Source: Alphaproteobacteria bacterium
Lineage (GTDB): Bacteria > Pseudomonadota > Alphaproteobacteria > UBA6615
Assembly: GCA_039980135.1 (NCBI GenBank)
Contig: JBDXCV010000013.1
Span: 248,001-312,000 of the forward strand
Length of the DNA: 64,000 bases
Direction of reading: 5' to 3'
Part shown: piece after piece, positions 44,474 to 55,107 of the stretch
How positions within the stretch are numbered: position 1 is the first letter of the stretch
Layout: each line of letters opens with the position of its first letter
Translations under genes and position numbers: made by a program
Notes under the pieces: model-generated
Seen by the model: only the letters and a program-made list of their open reading frames with translations
Databases searched by the model: none
Told to the model about the DNA's origin: nothing

Positions 44474-46138
44474 TCAATCGTCCAGGCGGACCAAGTGTAC
44501 CTCGGTCGAGGGGTTCTTGCCCCGCCGCGCACGGAAACTTTTTCGCACGGCCCGGCGAAGATGCTCGCTCAACGCCTCGTCGTCGCGGCGCGCATTCCCC
44601 TTGGCCGCCGACAGCGCATCCAGGACATCATCGATGACATCGTCCATCAGGTCGAAATCTTCATCCGTGTCGCCCAGCAGACCCTGTGCGGACAATTGCG
44701 GATCCGTCACCACGCGCCCCTTATGGTCGATGACGATCGTCAGGGTCGCCGATCCGTTCCAGAGCATATGGTTACGCTCGCGCAGGTTGGAATCATCGAG
44801 GCGGATCAGGTCCCGGCCATCGACCGCGAGGCGGCCGGCCTGGACCTGACCGGCGATCTCGGGCCCGTCGGGATGCAGGCGCAGGACATCGCCATTCTCG
44901 ATAACCGGCACATGGGGCACCTGACATTCCCGCGCCAATTCGGCATGGGCACGCAGGTGATGCGCCTCGCCATGCACCGGCACGGCGATCGTCGGGCGGA
45001 TCCACTGATACATCTGCCGCAGTTCGTCGCGCGCGGGATGCCCGGAGACATGCACGAAATGATCCTTTTCGGTGATGACCTGAACCCCCATCGCCGTCAG
45101 CTGGTTCTGCAGGCGCCCAATGGGCACCTCGTTGCCGGGAATGATCCGCGACGAGAAGATGATCGTGTCCCCGTCGTCGAGCGTGATATTCGGGTGATCG
45201 TCACGCGCGATCCGCGAAAGCGCCGCGCGGGGCTCTCCCTGGCTGCCGGTGCAGATCAGCGCCACCTTGTCGCGGGGCAGCAGCATCGCCTCGTCTTCGC
45301 GCACGAAAGGCGGCAGGTCGCGCAGATAACCCGTGGCGCGTGCCGCGTCGGTCATCCGCCAAAGCGAACGCCCGACCAGCCCCACGGCGCGGCCATGGGC
45401 ATGGGCCACTTCCGCGACGGTCTGCACCCGCGCAACATTGCTCGCAAAACAGGCGAATGCGACACGCTGCCTGAAGCCACCCACAAGCTCTTGCAGGCTG
45501 TCGCGCACCTCGGCCTCGGAGCCGGCCTTGCCCTCGACCGTGGCATTCGTCGAATCCCCGATCATGGCCAGCACGCCGGCATCGCCCACGGCGCGCAAGG
45601 CCGCCTCGTCCGTCGTGTCGCCGACCAGCGGATCGGGGTCGAGTTTCCAGTCTCCGGTGTGGAAGATCGTCCCGGCCCCGGTTTTGATGATGACCCCGTT
45701 CGGCTCGGGAATGGAATGGGTCAGCGTGACCAGGGTCAGGTCGAAGGGGCCGATCGACACGTCGCCCCCCAGGGGAATTTCGTGGAGCGGCACTTTTTCG
45801 GCGATGCCCGCTTCCTCGAGCTTGCGGCGCAGGACCGCCATCGTGAACGGCGTCGCATAGACCGGGCATTTCAGCCGCGGCCAGAGATGTGCGACCGCAC
45901 CGACATGGTCTTCATGGGCATGGGTGACGAGCATCCCCGCCAGCTTGTCGCGGCGGTCCTCGATGAAGGTGGGATCGGCCGTCATCACGTCGACGCCGGG
46001 GTATGAAGGATCGCCGAAGGTCACGCCGCAATCGACGATCATCCAGGCGCCATCATGGCCGTAGAGGTTGAAGTTCATGCCGATCTCGCCCGTGCCGCCA
46101 AGGGGCACGAAGAGGACTTCGTCGGAAGCGGGTATCAT
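44474..46138 (-). CDS. rnj: Ribonuclease J
   Basis: RNase J is a zinc-dependent 5' exonuclease and endonuclease of the metallo-beta-lactamase/beta-CASP class, acting in rRNA maturation and mRNA turnover. The 554-residue protein has the catalytic HAHEDH at residues 73-78, GDSTNA, the beta-CASP region with FASNVARVQTV and CTGSQGEP, FSSRIIPGNE, and VSGHPARDELRQMY, with a C-terminal domain after about 430. Presence of RNase J in a Gram-negative genome is typical for Alphaproteobacteria. It is 23 bases after coaX. Confidence 0.95.
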   Translation of the reverse strand: MIPASDEVLFVPLGGTGEIGMNFNLYGHDGAWMIVDCGVTFGDPSYPGVDVMTADPTFIEDRRDKLAGMLVTHAHEDHVGAVAHLWPRLKCPVYATPFTMAVLRRKLEEAGIAEKVPLHEIPLGGDVSIGPFDLTLVTLTHSIPEPNGVIIKTGAGTIFHTGDWKLDPDPLVGDTTDEAALRAVGDAGVLAMIGDSTNATVEGKAGSEAEVRDSLQELVGGFRQRVAFACFASNVARVQTVAEVAHAHGRAVGLVGRSLWRMTDAARATGYLRDLPPFVREDEAMLLPRDKVALICTGSQGEPRAALSRIARDDHPNITLDDGDTIIFSSRIIPGNEVPIGRLQNQLTAMGVQVITEKDHFVHVSGHPARDELRQMYQWIRPTIAVPVHGEAHHLRAHAELARECQVPHVPVIENGDVLRLHPDGPEIAGQVQAGRLAVDGRDLIRLDDSNLRERNHMLWNGSATLTIVIDHKGRVVTDPQLSAQGLLGDTDEDFDLMDDVIDDVLDALSAAKGNARRDDEALSEHLRRAVRKSFRARRGKNPSTEVHLVRLDD

Positions 46139-46161
46139 AAATATCCTTCGGGGAAGCGCCG

Positions 46162-46935
46162 TCAGGCGATTCCGTTGCGGCGGGCGATTTCGCGCAGCCC
46201 GGTCAGGGTCAAGTCAGGCTCGGTTGCGTCGATCACATCGGTCACGTCGGCAAACAGGGGTGCCAGTCCGCCCGTGGCCAACACGGTCACCGGCTTTCCA
46301 TATTCTTTCGCAATGCGGGGGATCATGCCTTCGATCATCGACACGTAACCCCAGAAGATCCCGGATTGCATGGCGGGCACCGTCGCGCCGCCGATGACAT
46401 TCTCCGGCTTCTCGATATTGATGCGCGGCAACAGCGCGCCGGCCATATACAGGGCCTCCACGGACAGGTTGATACCCGGGGCGATTACGCCACCGCGGAA
46501 ATTCCCCGCATCATCGACCAGATCGAATGTCGTGCCGGTGCCGAAATCGATCACGATCAGATCACCCGGATGCTTTAAATGCGCGCCCACGGCCGCGACG
46601 AGACGGTCGGCGCCCACCTGCTCCGGGCGGTCGATCAGGGCCTCGATGCCCAGCTCGACATTCGGGTCGCGCACCACAAGCGGCGTCACCCCGAAATGGG
46701 ACTCCAGCAAATCATCGAGGTTGCGGCGCGTTCCCGGTACCACCGTGGTCACGATCGCATTATCGATGTCATCGACTTTCAAACCTCTCAGCGACATGAG
46801 CTGGGTCAGCCAGACGGCATACTCATCAGACGTGCGCTGCGCGTTCGTGGCAATCCGCCATTGTCCGCGCTGCACATCGCCCTCAAAGACCGCAAAGACG
46901 GTGTTGGTATTGCCGCAATCGACCGCAAGCAGCAT
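46162..46935 (-). CDS. coaX: Type III pantothenate kinase
   Basis: CoaX phosphorylates pantothenate, the first step of coenzyme A synthesis. The 257-residue protein starts with the ASKHA phosphate motif LLAVDCGNTNTVFAVF (catalytic Asp6) and has GADRLVAAVGA, VIDFGTGTTFDLV and GGVIAPGI. Its ATG overlaps the birA stop by one base (TGATG). Confidence 0.96.
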   Translation of the reverse strand: MLLAVDCGNTNTVFAVFEGDVQRGQWRIATNAQRTSDEYAVWLTQLMSLRGLKVDDIDNAIVTTVVPGTRRNLDDLLESHFGVTPLVVRDPNVELGIEALIDRPEQVGADRLVAAVGAHLKHPGDLIVIDFGTGTTFDLVDDAGNFRGGVIAPGINLSVEALYMAGALLPRINIEKPENVIGGATVPAMQSGIFWGYVSMIEGMIPRIAKEYGKPVTVLATGGLAPLFADVTDVIDATEPDLTLTGLREIARRNGIA

Positions 46936-47708
46936 CAGTTGGCTCCTGCCCCATCATCTCGGGAGACCGTGCTTACCGGGAAAACATCCCCCACCGCAAT
47001 ATGTTCGGTGCCATCGACCGTCTCGAGCATCAGGTTACCTTGCGTATCAATTCCCGCAAATTCGCCCGCCCTGACCCCGTCCGGCAGTTTGACCGTGAGT
47101 TCCGTGCCCCTCGCCAGCGCCAGCGCCGACCAGATCGCGCGCACCGGCTCAAATCCGTCGCGCGCCCATATGGCGAGCAAATCGACAAGATGCGTCAGAA
47201 ATCCTTCAAGCAAGGCCTCGACTGCGACGCCGTGACCGGCCGCACGCAAACAGGTCGCGCCCGGGATATCGGGCCGGCTGTCCACATTGACGCCAATCCC
47301 GGCCACCACCCAGTCAAGGCCGCCGTCAGGACGCGCGGCGCTCTCCAGCAGGATACCGGAGATTTTCTCACCATCGAGCAACAGATCATTGGGCCATTTC
47401 AACGCGACATCGGCGCCGGCGGTTTCCCGGATCGCGCGGGCCATGGCGGCACCGACGGCAAAGCCGATCTGCGGCGCGTCCGCGATGGCGCAGTCAGGGC
47501 GCAGCACTATCGACAGGTAGAGGTTGCCACGCGGCGAGTTCCAGCTTCTGCCGTGACGGCCGCGGCCCGCGGTTTGTTCCCGGGCCCAGACGATTGTCAG
47601 GCCCGGTGCTCCCTCGGCGGCCAGTTGCTTGGCGTCCTCGCTGGTGCTGCCGACGCTGTCTCGCACAATCAGTTGGCAACCCGGCGGCACATCCGGGTGA
47701 GCCGTCAT
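46935..47708 (-). CDS. birA: Biotin-protein ligase (monofunctional)
   Basis: BirA attaches biotin to carboxylase carrier proteins via biotinyl-AMP. The 257-residue protein has the biotin-binding loop GRGRHGRSW at residues 48-56 and [19 protein letters not shown], plus a C-terminal SH3-like domain (about 215-250). It lacks the N-terminal DNA-binding domain of E. coli BirA, so it is not a repressor. Its ATG overlaps the nuoN stop (ATGA), the usual alphaproteobacterial fusion of the nuo operon to birA-coaX-rnj. Confidence 0.95.
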   Translation of the reverse strand: MTAHPDVPPGCQLIVRDSVGSTSEDAKQLAAEGAPGLTIVWAREQTAGRGRHGRSWNSPRGNLYLSIVLRPDCAIADAPQIGFAVGAAMARAIRETAGADVALKWPNDLLLDGEKISGILLESAARPDGGLDWVVAGIGVNVDSRPDIPGATCLRAAGHGVAVEALLEGFLTHLVDLLAIWARDGFEPVRAIWSALALARGTELTVKLPDGVRAGEFAGIDTQGNLMLETVDGTEHIAVGDVFPVSTVSRDDGAGAN

Positions 47709-49150
47709 GCGCCGAACAGGACTGCCGCTGCCGCCCCGGCCCCGCTCAGGACCGGCGCCATGCCGATGAAGAAGAACACGGTGACAATGCCGGTCACGGT
47801 GACGATCACCGTAATCTCGCGGCCAATTGCGCGATCGAATGCCTCGGCCGGCTCGTCGAAATACATCAGCTTGACGATCCGCAGATAATAATAGGCACCC
47901 ACGACGCTCGTCAGCAGGCCGACGACGGTCAGCACATAAAGCCCTGCCTCGATCGCGGCCAGGAAGACATAGAACTTGGCAAAGAAACCCGCGAGCGGCG
48001 GAATTCCCGCCATCGAAAACATGAACACACCCAGGGCTGCAGCCAGATAGGGATTGGTCTTGCTCAGCCCGGCGAGCTGGTCGATATCCTCGACCATCCG
48101 CCCCTGGCGGCGCATCGCGAGGATGCAGGCAAAGGTGCCCATATTCATGAACAGGTAGATGGTCAGGTAAAGCAGGATGCCCTGAACCCCCTGCTCGTTG
48201 CCGGCCGCAAGGCCGACCAGCACGAAACCCATATGCCCGATCGAGCTGTAGGCCATCAGCCGTTTGATGTTTGTCTGCACGATTGCGGCGAAGGAACCGA
48301 GGATCATCGAAGCGAGCGAGATGAACCAGATCACCTGTTGCCAGTCCGCGACCAGGTCACCGAACGGCTCGAGCATGACCCGCACGAACAGGGCCATCGC
48401 CGCGATCTTGGGGGCGACGGCGAAGAACGCCGTGATCGGTGTCGGCGCGCCTTCGTAGACATCCGGTGTCCACATATGGAACGGCACGGCGGAGACCTTG
48501 AAGGCGAGCCCGGCGGCGATGAAGACCAGGCCGACGATCACGCCGACCGGCGCGTCACTGTCGGCGGCAAAGATCGCGGCCAGCCCGTCGAAGCCCGTGG
48601 TGCCGGCAAATCCGTAGATCAGGGACATGCCGTAGAGCAGGATTCCCGAGCTCAGTGCACCCAGCACGAAATATTTGAGACCGGCTTCCGACGAGCGCAG
48701 ATTGTCGCGCCGGATGGCGGCCAGCACATAAAGCGCAAGGCTCTGCAATTCGAGGCCGACATAGAGCGACAGCAGGTCGTTGGCCGACACCATCATCATC
48801 ATGCCGAGTACGGCAAAGACCATGAGGATCGGGTACTCGAACTGCTTGATGTCCTCGCGGATATTGTAGGGCTGCGCCAGAATCAGCGCGAGCGCGGCAC
48901 CGGCGATCAACAAAACTTTGGTGAAGACGGCGAACGCGTCGACCATGAACTGGCCGTTGAAGGCGGTGGTTTTTCCGGCCGGCCCGGCCAGAACGAGAAG
49001 CGCGGCGACGACCAGCACGAGAACACCGGCCCAGGTCACGAACCGGGTCGAACCCTCGCCGCGGAAGGCGCCATACATCAGCATCACCATGGCGGCGATG
49101 GCGACGAACAACTCGGGCCAAACGGCGGATATCTCGACGGCAATGTTCAT
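47705..49150 (-). CDS. nuoN: NADH-quinone oxidoreductase subunit N
   Basis: NuoN is one of the three antiporter-like proton channel subunits of complex I. The 481-residue protein has about 14 membrane segments with conserved charged residues, including the TM-helix motifs [21 protein letters not shown] and [14 protein letters not shown] split within the H-bonded channel. It is the last of the 14 nuo genes, 17 bases after nuoM, and its stop overlaps birA. Confidence 0.97.
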   Translation of the reverse strand: MNIAVEISAVWPELFVAIAAMVMLMYGAFRGEGSTRFVTWAGVLVLVVAALLVLAGPAGKTTAFNGQFMVDAFAVFTKVLLIAGAALALILAQPYNIREDIKQFEYPILMVFAVLGMMMMVSANDLLSLYVGLELQSLALYVLAAIRRDNLRSSEAGLKYFVLGALSSGILLYGMSLIYGFAGTTGFDGLAAIFAADSDAPVGVIVGLVFIAAGLAFKVSAVPFHMWTPDVYEGAPTPITAFFAVAPKIAAMALFVRVMLEPFGDLVADWQQVIWFISLASMILGSFAAIVQTNIKRLMAYSSIGHMGFVLVGLAAGNEQGVQGILLYLTIYLFMNMGTFACILAMRRQGRMVEDIDQLAGLSKTNPYLAAALGVFMFSMAGIPPLAGFFAKFYVFLAAIEAGLYVLTVVGLLTSVVGAYYYLRIVKLMYFDEPAEAFDRAIGREITVIVTVTGIVTVFFFIGMAPVLSGAGAAAAVLFGA

Positions 49151-49167
49151 ATTCTGCGCCCTTCCGC

Positions 49168-50682
49168 CTACCGGCCTGCAAGGTTGAGCGGATCAACCGT
49201 GGACAGGGCCGACTGATAATTCGCAAGCAGGTTGGAGACACTCGCGTCGAGCACGCTCAGGAAGGGATCGGGCCAGATGCCCATCCACAGCACCAGCGCG
49301 ACCAGCGGCGCGAAAATGGCGATCTCGCGCGGCTCCAGGTCCATGATTTTCTTGAGATATTCCTTCTCGAGTTTTCCGAAAATCACCCGGCGGTAGAGAT
49401 ACAGCATGTAGGCCGCCCCGAGGATCACGCCGGTCGCGGCGAAGAACGCCACCCAGGTGTTGTCCTGGAATACGCCCAGAAGGATCAGGAACTCGCCGAC
49501 GAAACCGCTGGTGCCGGGCAAGCCGATGGAACCCAGCATAAACACCATGAACACGAAGGCGAAGATCGGCATTCGTTCGATCAGCCCGCCGTAATGGGCG
49601 ATCTCGCGGCTGTGTTCGCGGTCATAGACCACGCCGACACACAGGAACAACGCGGCCGAAATGACGCCATGGCTCAGCATCTGGAAGATTGCACCGTCGA
49701 TCCCCTGCTGGGTCCCGGTGAAGATGCCGATGGTCACGAAACCCATATGCGCCACCGACGAGTAGGCGATCAGCTTCTTCATGTCTTCCTGCGCCAGCGC
49801 CACCAGCGAGGTGTAGATGATCGCGATCACCGACAGGGTGTAGATGAGCGGGACAAACTGCTCCGAGGCCAGCGGCAGGATCGGCAGCGAAAAGCGCAGG
49901 AAACCATAGCCGCCCATTTTCAGCAGCACGCCGGCGAGGATGACCGAACCCGCCGTTGGGGCCTCCACATGGGCGTCGGGCAACCAGGTGTGCACCGGCC
50001 ACATGGGCATCTTGACCGCAAACGATGCAAAAAAGGCGAGCCACAACCATGTCTGCAGACCGGCCGGGACGTCAAAGGCCATCAGGGTCGGGATGTCGGT
50101 GGTCCCGGCTTCGAAGTACAGCGCCAGAAGCGCGGCCAGCAGCAGCACCGAACCGGCCAGTGTGTAGAGGAAGAACTTGAAGGCCGAATACACCCGGCGC
50201 GGCCCGCCCCAGACACCGATGATGATGAACATCGGGATCAGGACCGCCTCGAAGAAAATGTAGAAAATCAGGAAATCGAGCGCGACGAAGGTGCCGATCA
50301 TGAACGTCTCGAGCACGAGGAACGCGATCATGTATTCCTTCACCCGCACGGTCACGGCGCGCCAGGAGGCAAGCACGCAAATCGGCGTCAGGAAGGTCGA
50401 CAGGATCACGAAGAACAGCGATATCCCGTCGATCCCCATGTGATAGGAAATATCGAAGGTCGGCAGCCATTCGATCTTCTCGACGAACTGGAAATCCGCG
50501 GTGGTCTGATCGAAATTGAGCCACAGCAGCAGGCTTATCACGAACGTCGCGAGGGATGTCCACAACGCACCCCAGCGTGCATTACGCGCGACCTGCTCCT
50601 CGGTGCCGCGCGCGGCCAGGATGAACAGCACCCCGACGAGCGGCAGGAATGTGACAAGCGACAAGATTGGGAAGGAATCCAT
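49168..50682 (-). CDS. nuoM: NADH-quinone oxidoreductase subunit M
   Basis: The second antiporter-like proton channel of complex I. The start at ATG 50682 has GGAGG nine bases upstream and gives 504 residues, the normal length, with about 14 membrane segments. Typical motifs are [48 protein letters not shown] and [15 protein letters not shown]. The frame continues upstream into nuoL, which is a shadow. Confidence 0.97.
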   Translation of the reverse strand: MDSFPILSLVTFLPLVGVLFILAARGTEEQVARNARWGALWTSLATFVISLLLWLNFDQTTADFQFVEKIEWLPTFDISYHMGIDGISLFFVILSTFLTPICVLASWRAVTVRVKEYMIAFLVLETFMIGTFVALDFLIFYIFFEAVLIPMFIIIGVWGGPRRVYSAFKFFLYTLAGSVLLLAALLALYFEAGTTDIPTLMAFDVPAGLQTWLWLAFFASFAVKMPMWPVHTWLPDAHVEAPTAGSVILAGVLLKMGGYGFLRFSLPILPLASEQFVPLIYTLSVIAIIYTSLVALAQEDMKKLIAYSSVAHMGFVTIGIFTGTQQGIDGAIFQMLSHGVISAALFLCVGVVYDREHSREIAHYGGLIERMPIFAFVFMVFMLGSIGLPGTSGFVGEFLILLGVFQDNTWVAFFAATGVILGAAYMLYLYRRVIFGKLEKEYLKKIMDLEPREIAIFAPLVALVLWMGIWPDPFLSVLDASVSNLLANYQSALSTVDPLNLAGR

Positions 50683-50693
50683 AAGCCGCCCTC

Positions 50694-52637
50694 CTACCCG
50701 AAGAACCCGAAGAGGAACCAGGTGGCGAGAAGCACCAGGCCAATCAACATCGCGAACGCGTAGTGATACACGAAGCCTGACTGCATCCGACTGGCACGTC
50801 CGGCAATATCGCGTGCCGCCGCGGCGATGCCATCGGGGCCAACACCATCGATCACGGAACCGTCGCCTGACTTCCACAGACCGCGTCCCAGCACGAAGGA
50901 CGGACGGACAAACACGCGATCATAGAGCTCATCGAAATACCACTTGTTGAACACGAAGCGGTAAACCGGCCCCATCGCCCCGGCGACGCGCGCCGGCCAG
51001 CCCGGCTTGGCCATGTACATGACCCAGGCCCCGAAGATACCCACGACACCGACGGCGATCGGCAGGATCTTCACCCATTTGGGAACATGGTGGGCTTCCT
51101 CGATGATGTTGTGGGTCATCAGGATCGAAGACCGCCAGAAATCATCCATCCCGTGGCCGACGAAATATTCGACGGCGAGAGCGCCGGAGAACAACGCGCC
51201 GGCCGCAAGCACAAACAGCGGCGCAATCATCACGAGCGGAGATTCATGCGCATGATCAAAGGTGTGATCGTCCGCGCGCGTCCGGCCATGGAAGGTCAGA
51301 AACAACAGGCGCCAAGAATAAAACGCGGTCATCAGGGCCGCCGCGATGCCCGCCCAGAACGCATAAAGCCCCATCCCGGTGTGCGCCGCGAAGGCGGATT
51401 CGAGGATGATGTCCTTCGAGTAGAAGCCGGCAAAGCCGATGCCGAGCAATGGAATCCCCACCCCGGCCAGCGCCAGGCTGCCGATCCACATCAGGACCGC
51501 GGTCTTTCGCATCTTCGGGTATAGCCCGCCCATCTTGCGCATGTCCTGTTCGTCATCCATGCCATGGATCACGCTGCCGGCGCCCAGGAAGAGCAGCGCC
51601 TTGAAGAAGGCGTGGGTCATCAGATGGAAGATCGCGGCCGGATAGGCGCCCACCCCGATGGCGAAGAACATGTAACCCAGCTGGGAACAGGTCGAATAGG
51701 CGATGACCCGCTTGATGTCCCACTGGGTCAGGCCAATGGTCGCGGCGAAGAAGGCCGTCGTGCCGCCGATGAAGGCGACGAAGGTCAGCGCGATCGGCGC
51801 AAATTCGAACATCGGCGACAGGCGCGCGACCATGAAGACACCTGCCGTCACCATCGTCGCGGCATGGATCAGGGCCGACACCGGCGTCGGGCCTTCCATC
51901 GCGTCGGGCAGCCAGGTGTGCAGGCCGATCTGCGCGGACTTGCCCATCGCGCCGATGAACAGCAGGAGGCAAAGCGTCGTGACAATATCCACTTCCATCG
52001 ACAGGAAGTTGAAGGTTCGGCCCGCGACATCCGGAACGGCGGCAAACACCGTGTCGAAATCGAGGGTACCGAATACGAAGAACACGCCGAAGATGCCGAG
52101 CATGAAGCCGAAATCACCGACCCGGTTGACCACGAAGGCCTTGATCGCCGCCGCATTCGCCGACGGCCGCCCGAACCAGAAGCCGATCAGCAGATAGGAC
52201 ATCAGTCCGACACCCTCCCAGCCGAAGAACATCTGGACGAAATTATCCGCCGTCACCAGCGCCAGCATGAAGAAGGTGAACAGGCTCAGATAGGCCATGA
52301 ACCGTGGCTTGTGCGGGTCGTGGGCCATGTAGCCGACGGAATAGACATGCACCATCGACGACACGACATTGACCACGAACATCATCACCGCCGTCAGCGT
52401 GTCGACCCGCAGGGCCCAGCTGACTTCGAGCGTCCCGGAATCGATCCAGGTGAACAACTCTACGGTGCGTTCGTTGCCCTGAATGCCGACATACCAGAGC
52501 AGGTAGCTCGACAGGACGGCCGCAATCAGCATCGGAATGACGGTGACGAGCTGTGCGGCACGGTCGCCCATGCGGACACCGAAAATACCGGCGATAAGTC
52601 CGCCCGCGAGCGGCAAGAAGACGGCGAGTTCGATCAT
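50694..52637 (-). CDS. nuoL: NADH-quinone oxidoreductase subunit L
   Basis: The third and largest antiporter-like subunit, at the distal end of the complex I membrane arm. The 647-residue protein has about 16 membrane segments, with [32 protein letters not shown] (proton-channel core), [20 protein letters not shown] and [16 protein letters not shown], plus the long lateral amphipathic helix region before the last segment. It starts seven bases after nuoK. Confidence 0.97.
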   Translation of the reverse strand: MIELAVFLPLAGGLIAGIFGVRMGDRAAQLVTVIPMLIAAVLSSYLLWYVGIQGNERTVELFTWIDSGTLEVSWALRVDTLTAVMMFVVNVVSSMVHVYSVGYMAHDPHKPRFMAYLSLFTFFMLALVTADNFVQMFFGWEGVGLMSYLLIGFWFGRPSANAAAIKAFVVNRVGDFGFMLGIFGVFFVFGTLDFDTVFAAVPDVAGRTFNFLSMEVDIVTTLCLLLFIGAMGKSAQIGLHTWLPDAMEGPTPVSALIHAATMVTAGVFMVARLSPMFEFAPIALTFVAFIGGTTAFFAATIGLTQWDIKRVIAYSTCSQLGYMFFAIGVGAYPAAIFHLMTHAFFKALLFLGAGSVIHGMDDEQDMRKMGGLYPKMRKTAVLMWIGSLALAGVGIPLLGIGFAGFYSKDIILESAFAAHTGMGLYAFWAGIAAALMTAFYSWRLLFLTFHGRTRADDHTFDHAHESPLVMIAPLFVLAAGALFSGALAVEYFVGHGMDDFWRSSILMTHNIIEEAHHVPKWVKILPIAVGVVGIFGAWVMYMAKPGWPARVAGAMGPVYRFVFNKWYFDELYDRVFVRPSFVLGRGLWKSGDGSVIDGVGPDGIAAAARDIAGRASRMQSGFVYHYAFAMLIGLVLLATWFLFGFFG

Positions 52638-52644
52638 CTCCCGA

Positions 52645-52956
52645 TCAACCCTTCATCATGTTGATGTCTTCGACCGCAATCGATCCGCGGTTGCGGAAAT
52701 AGACGACAAGAATGGCCAGCCCGATCGCGGCTTCCGCCGCGGCGACCGTGAGAATGAACATCGCGAACACCTGGCCCACCAGGTCTCCGAGATGGGCGGA
52801 AAAGGCGACGAAGTTGATGTTGACCGCGAGCAGCATCAGCTCGATCGACATCATGATGATGATCACGTTCTTCCGGTTCAGGAAGATGCCGAAAATCCCC
52901 AGGGTAAACAGGATCGCTCCGACCGTCAGATAGTGGGAAAGTCCGATTTCGAGCAT
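52645..52956 (-). CDS. nuoK: NADH-quinone oxidoreductase subunit K
   Basis: A small complex I membrane subunit with three segments. The start at ATG 52956, overlapping the nuoJ TGA by one base and with GGGGAG upstream, gives 103 residues (E. coli has 100). The conserved glutamates in [19 protein letters not shown] and [13 protein letters not shown], part of the proton pathway, are present. Confidence 0.97.
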   Translation of the reverse strand: MLEIGLSHYLTVGAILFTLGIFGIFLNRKNVIIIMMSIELMLLAVNINFVAFSAHLGDLVGQVFAMFILTVAAAEAAIGLAILVVYFRNRGSIAVEDINMMKG

Positions 52957-53570
52957 CAGGCGCCACTCCCCGTGGTGATGTCTCGCACCTCGACCACGTC
53001 CTCGCGCCGGCGCGAGACCTGATCGGCGATCTTCTGTCGCCGCACACCGGGGCGGTGGCGAAGTGTCAGGACGATCGCGCCGATCATCGCGATCAGCAGA
53101 ATCAGGCCCGACGCCTGGAACAGGTAGATATAGTCCGTATAGATGATCTGACCGAGCGCGTGGGTGTTGGTCACCTGGTCCGGCGGCATGATCGGCACCG
53201 TCAGGGTCTGCCCGGCATCGGGCGCGACGATCCAGGTCCCGAAGATCAGGATCAATTCGGCGGCGAGGATCAACCCGATCAGCGCGCCGATCGGCAAATA
53301 CTGCAGAAACCCTTCGCGCAACTCCGCGAAGTTGATGTCGAGCATCATGACGACAAACAGGAAGAGCACGGCGACCGCGCCGACATAGACAACGACCAGG
53401 ATCATCGCCAGGAACTCGGCCCCGATCAGGACGAACAGCCCCGCCGAGTTGAAGAAGGCGAGGATCAGGAACAGAACCGAATGCACGGGGTTGCGCGCGG
53501 ATATGACCATCACGCCGGATGCCACGGCGAGCGCGGCGAAGAGATAAAATGCGAGTGCCTGAATGACCAA
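52956..53570 (-). CDS. nuoJ: NADH-quinone oxidoreductase subunit J
   Basis: Complex I membrane subunit with five segments; the third carries the [18 protein letters not shown] motif with the pi-bulge that connects the quinone site to the proton channels. The 204-residue length is typical. The likely start is TTG 53570, 15 bases after nuoI, preceded by GGGGG. A polar C-terminal tail of about 40 residues follows the last segment. Confidence 0.94.
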   Translation of the reverse strand: MVIQALAFYLFAALAVASGVMVISARNPVHSVLFLILAFFNSAGLFVLIGAEFLAMILVVVYVGAVAVLFLFVVMMLDINFAELREGFLQYLPIGALIGLILAAELILIFGTWIVAPDAGQTLTVPIMPPDQVTNTHALGQIIYTDYIYLFQASGLILLIAMIGAIVLTLRHRPGVRRQKIADQVSRRREDVVEVRDITTGSGA

Positions 53571-53585
53571 AGTTTCGACCCCCGC

Positions 53586-54074
53586 CTACCGGTACGGCGC
53601 GTCGGCGGCAAGCGCCGTCGCGAGTTCGGATTCCCACCGGTCACCGTTCACCAGGAGCTTTTCCTTGTCGTACATCAGCTCCTCGCGGGTCTCGGTAGCG
53701 AACTCGAAGTTCGGGCCTTCGACGATGGCATCCACCGGGCAGGCTTCCTGACAGAAGCCGCAATAGATGCATTTCGTCATGTCGATGTCGTAGCGGGTGG
53801 TACGCCGCGACCCATCGGTCCGCGGCTCCGCTTCGATCGTGATCGCCTGGGCCGGACAGATCGCCTCGCACAGTTTGCACGCGATGCATCGTTCCTCGCC
53901 GTTCGGGTAGCGGCGCAGCGCGTGTTCACCACGGAAACGCGGGCTGATCGGCCCCTTCTCGTAGGGATAGTTGATGGTGACCTTGGGTTTGAAGAAATAC
54001 TTCAGGGTCAGCCACATGCCGGAGACGATCTCCAACAGGAGCAGCGAACGGGCGGTACGGTCGAGCATTGCCAT
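53586..54074 (-). CDS. nuoI: NADH-quinone oxidoreductase subunit I
   Basis: The ferredoxin-like subunit that carries electrons to cluster N2. The 162-residue protein has two [4Fe-4S] motifs, [12 protein letters not shown] and [12 protein letters not shown], in a ferredoxin fold. The N-terminal amphipathic part docks it on the membrane. It starts 13 bases after nuoH. Confidence 0.97.
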   Translation of the reverse strand: MAMLDRTARSLLLLEIVSGMWLTLKYFFKPKVTINYPYEKGPISPRFRGEHALRRYPNGEERCIACKLCEAICPAQAITIEAEPRTDGSRRTTRYDIDMTKCIYCGFCQEACPVDAIVEGPNFEFATETREELMYDKEKLLVNGDRWESELATALAADAPYR

Positions 54075-54087
54075 ATCGTTCCTCCTC

Positions 54088-55107
54088 CTAACTCACGACG
54101 CCGGGATACCAGTCGAACACGACGATCGCGCCCGCGGTCACCACAACCCAGAGCAGCGAGGCCGGCAGGAAAACTTTCCAGCCCAGACGCATGAGTTGGT
54201 CATATCGATAGCGCGGCAAGGTCGCGCGCACCCACAGGAACACGAACAGCATGGCCGAGACCTTGAGCGCGAACCAGACGATGCCGGGTATCCAGTTCAG
54301 AATCGCGATGTCGAGCGGCGGCAGCCAGCCCCCGAGGAACAGGATGACGGTCATCCCGCTCATCATCACCATGTTCGCGTATTCGCCGAGGAAGAACAGC
54401 GCGAACGCCATCGCCGAATATTCGACGTTGTAGCCGGTCACGAGTTCGGCTTCCGCTTCCGGCAGATCGAACGGCGCGCGGTTGGTCTCTGCCAGCGCCG
54501 AGACGACGAAGACGATGAACATCGGAAACAGCGGAATGAAGAACCAGACATCCTGCTGAGCAAGAACGATGTCGCTCAGGTTCAGCGAACCGACAGCCAG
54601 CAGCACGGTGATGATCACGAAGCCGATCGAGACTTCATAGGACACCATCTGCGCGGCGGACCGGAGCGCCCCCAGGAACGGGTATTTCGAGTTCGACGCC
54701 CAGCCGGCCATGATGATGCCGTAGACCCCCAGCGAGCTGATCGCGAACAGATACAGGATGCCGACATTGATGTCGGACAGGACCCAGCCGTCGGCGACCG
54801 GAATGACGGCCCAGCCGACCATCGCCAGGATGAAGGTCAGCATCGGCGCGAGCAGGAAAACCACCCGGTTTGCACCCGTCGGGATGATCAATTCCTTGGT
54901 CATCAGCTTGAGCGCGTCGGCAAAGGGCTGCAGCAGACCGAACGGCCCCACCACATTCGGTCCCATGCGCAATTGCATAAGTCCGATCACCTTGCGCTCG
55001 GCATAGGTCAGATAGGCGACCACGATGAGCAGCGGCACGACGATGAACAGGATCTGGATGACGATCCAGAGCGTCGGCCAGGCGTATGACCACCAGAACT
55101 CAACCAT
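54088..55107 (-). CDS. nuoH: NADH-quinone oxidoreductase subunit H
   Basis: The membrane subunit that forms the quinone-binding chamber together with NuoB and NuoD. The 339-residue protein has about eight segments, with [20 protein letters not shown], the conserved acidic loop [19 protein letters not shown] (key to proton coupling) and [14 protein letters not shown] split near the end. ATG 55107 overlaps the nuoG end by 8 bases; the frame is open to 55146 but that is inside nuoG. Confidence 0.97.
   Translation of the reverse strand: MVEFWWSYAWPTLWIVIQILFIVVPLLIVVAYLTYAERKVIGLMQLRMGPNVVGPFGLLQPFADALKLMTKELIIPTGANRVVFLLAPMLTFILAMVGWAVIPVADGWVLSDINVGILYLFAISSLGVYGIIMAGWASNSKYPFLGALRSAAQMVSYEVSIGFVIITVLLAVGSLNLSDIVLAQQDVWFFIPLFPMFIVFVVSALAETNRAPFDLPEAEAELVTGYNVEYSAMAFALFFLGEYANMVMMSGMTVILFLGGWLPPLDIAILNWIPGIVWFALKVSAMLFVFLWVRATLPRYRYDQLMRLGWKVFLPASLLWVVVTAGAIVVFDWYPGVVS

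Noticed and set aside
47594-49216. A 540-codon + strand frame opposite birA and nuoN
   Set aside because: Very rich in His, Asp, Glu, Gln and Arg, the typical antisense image of a membrane protein.
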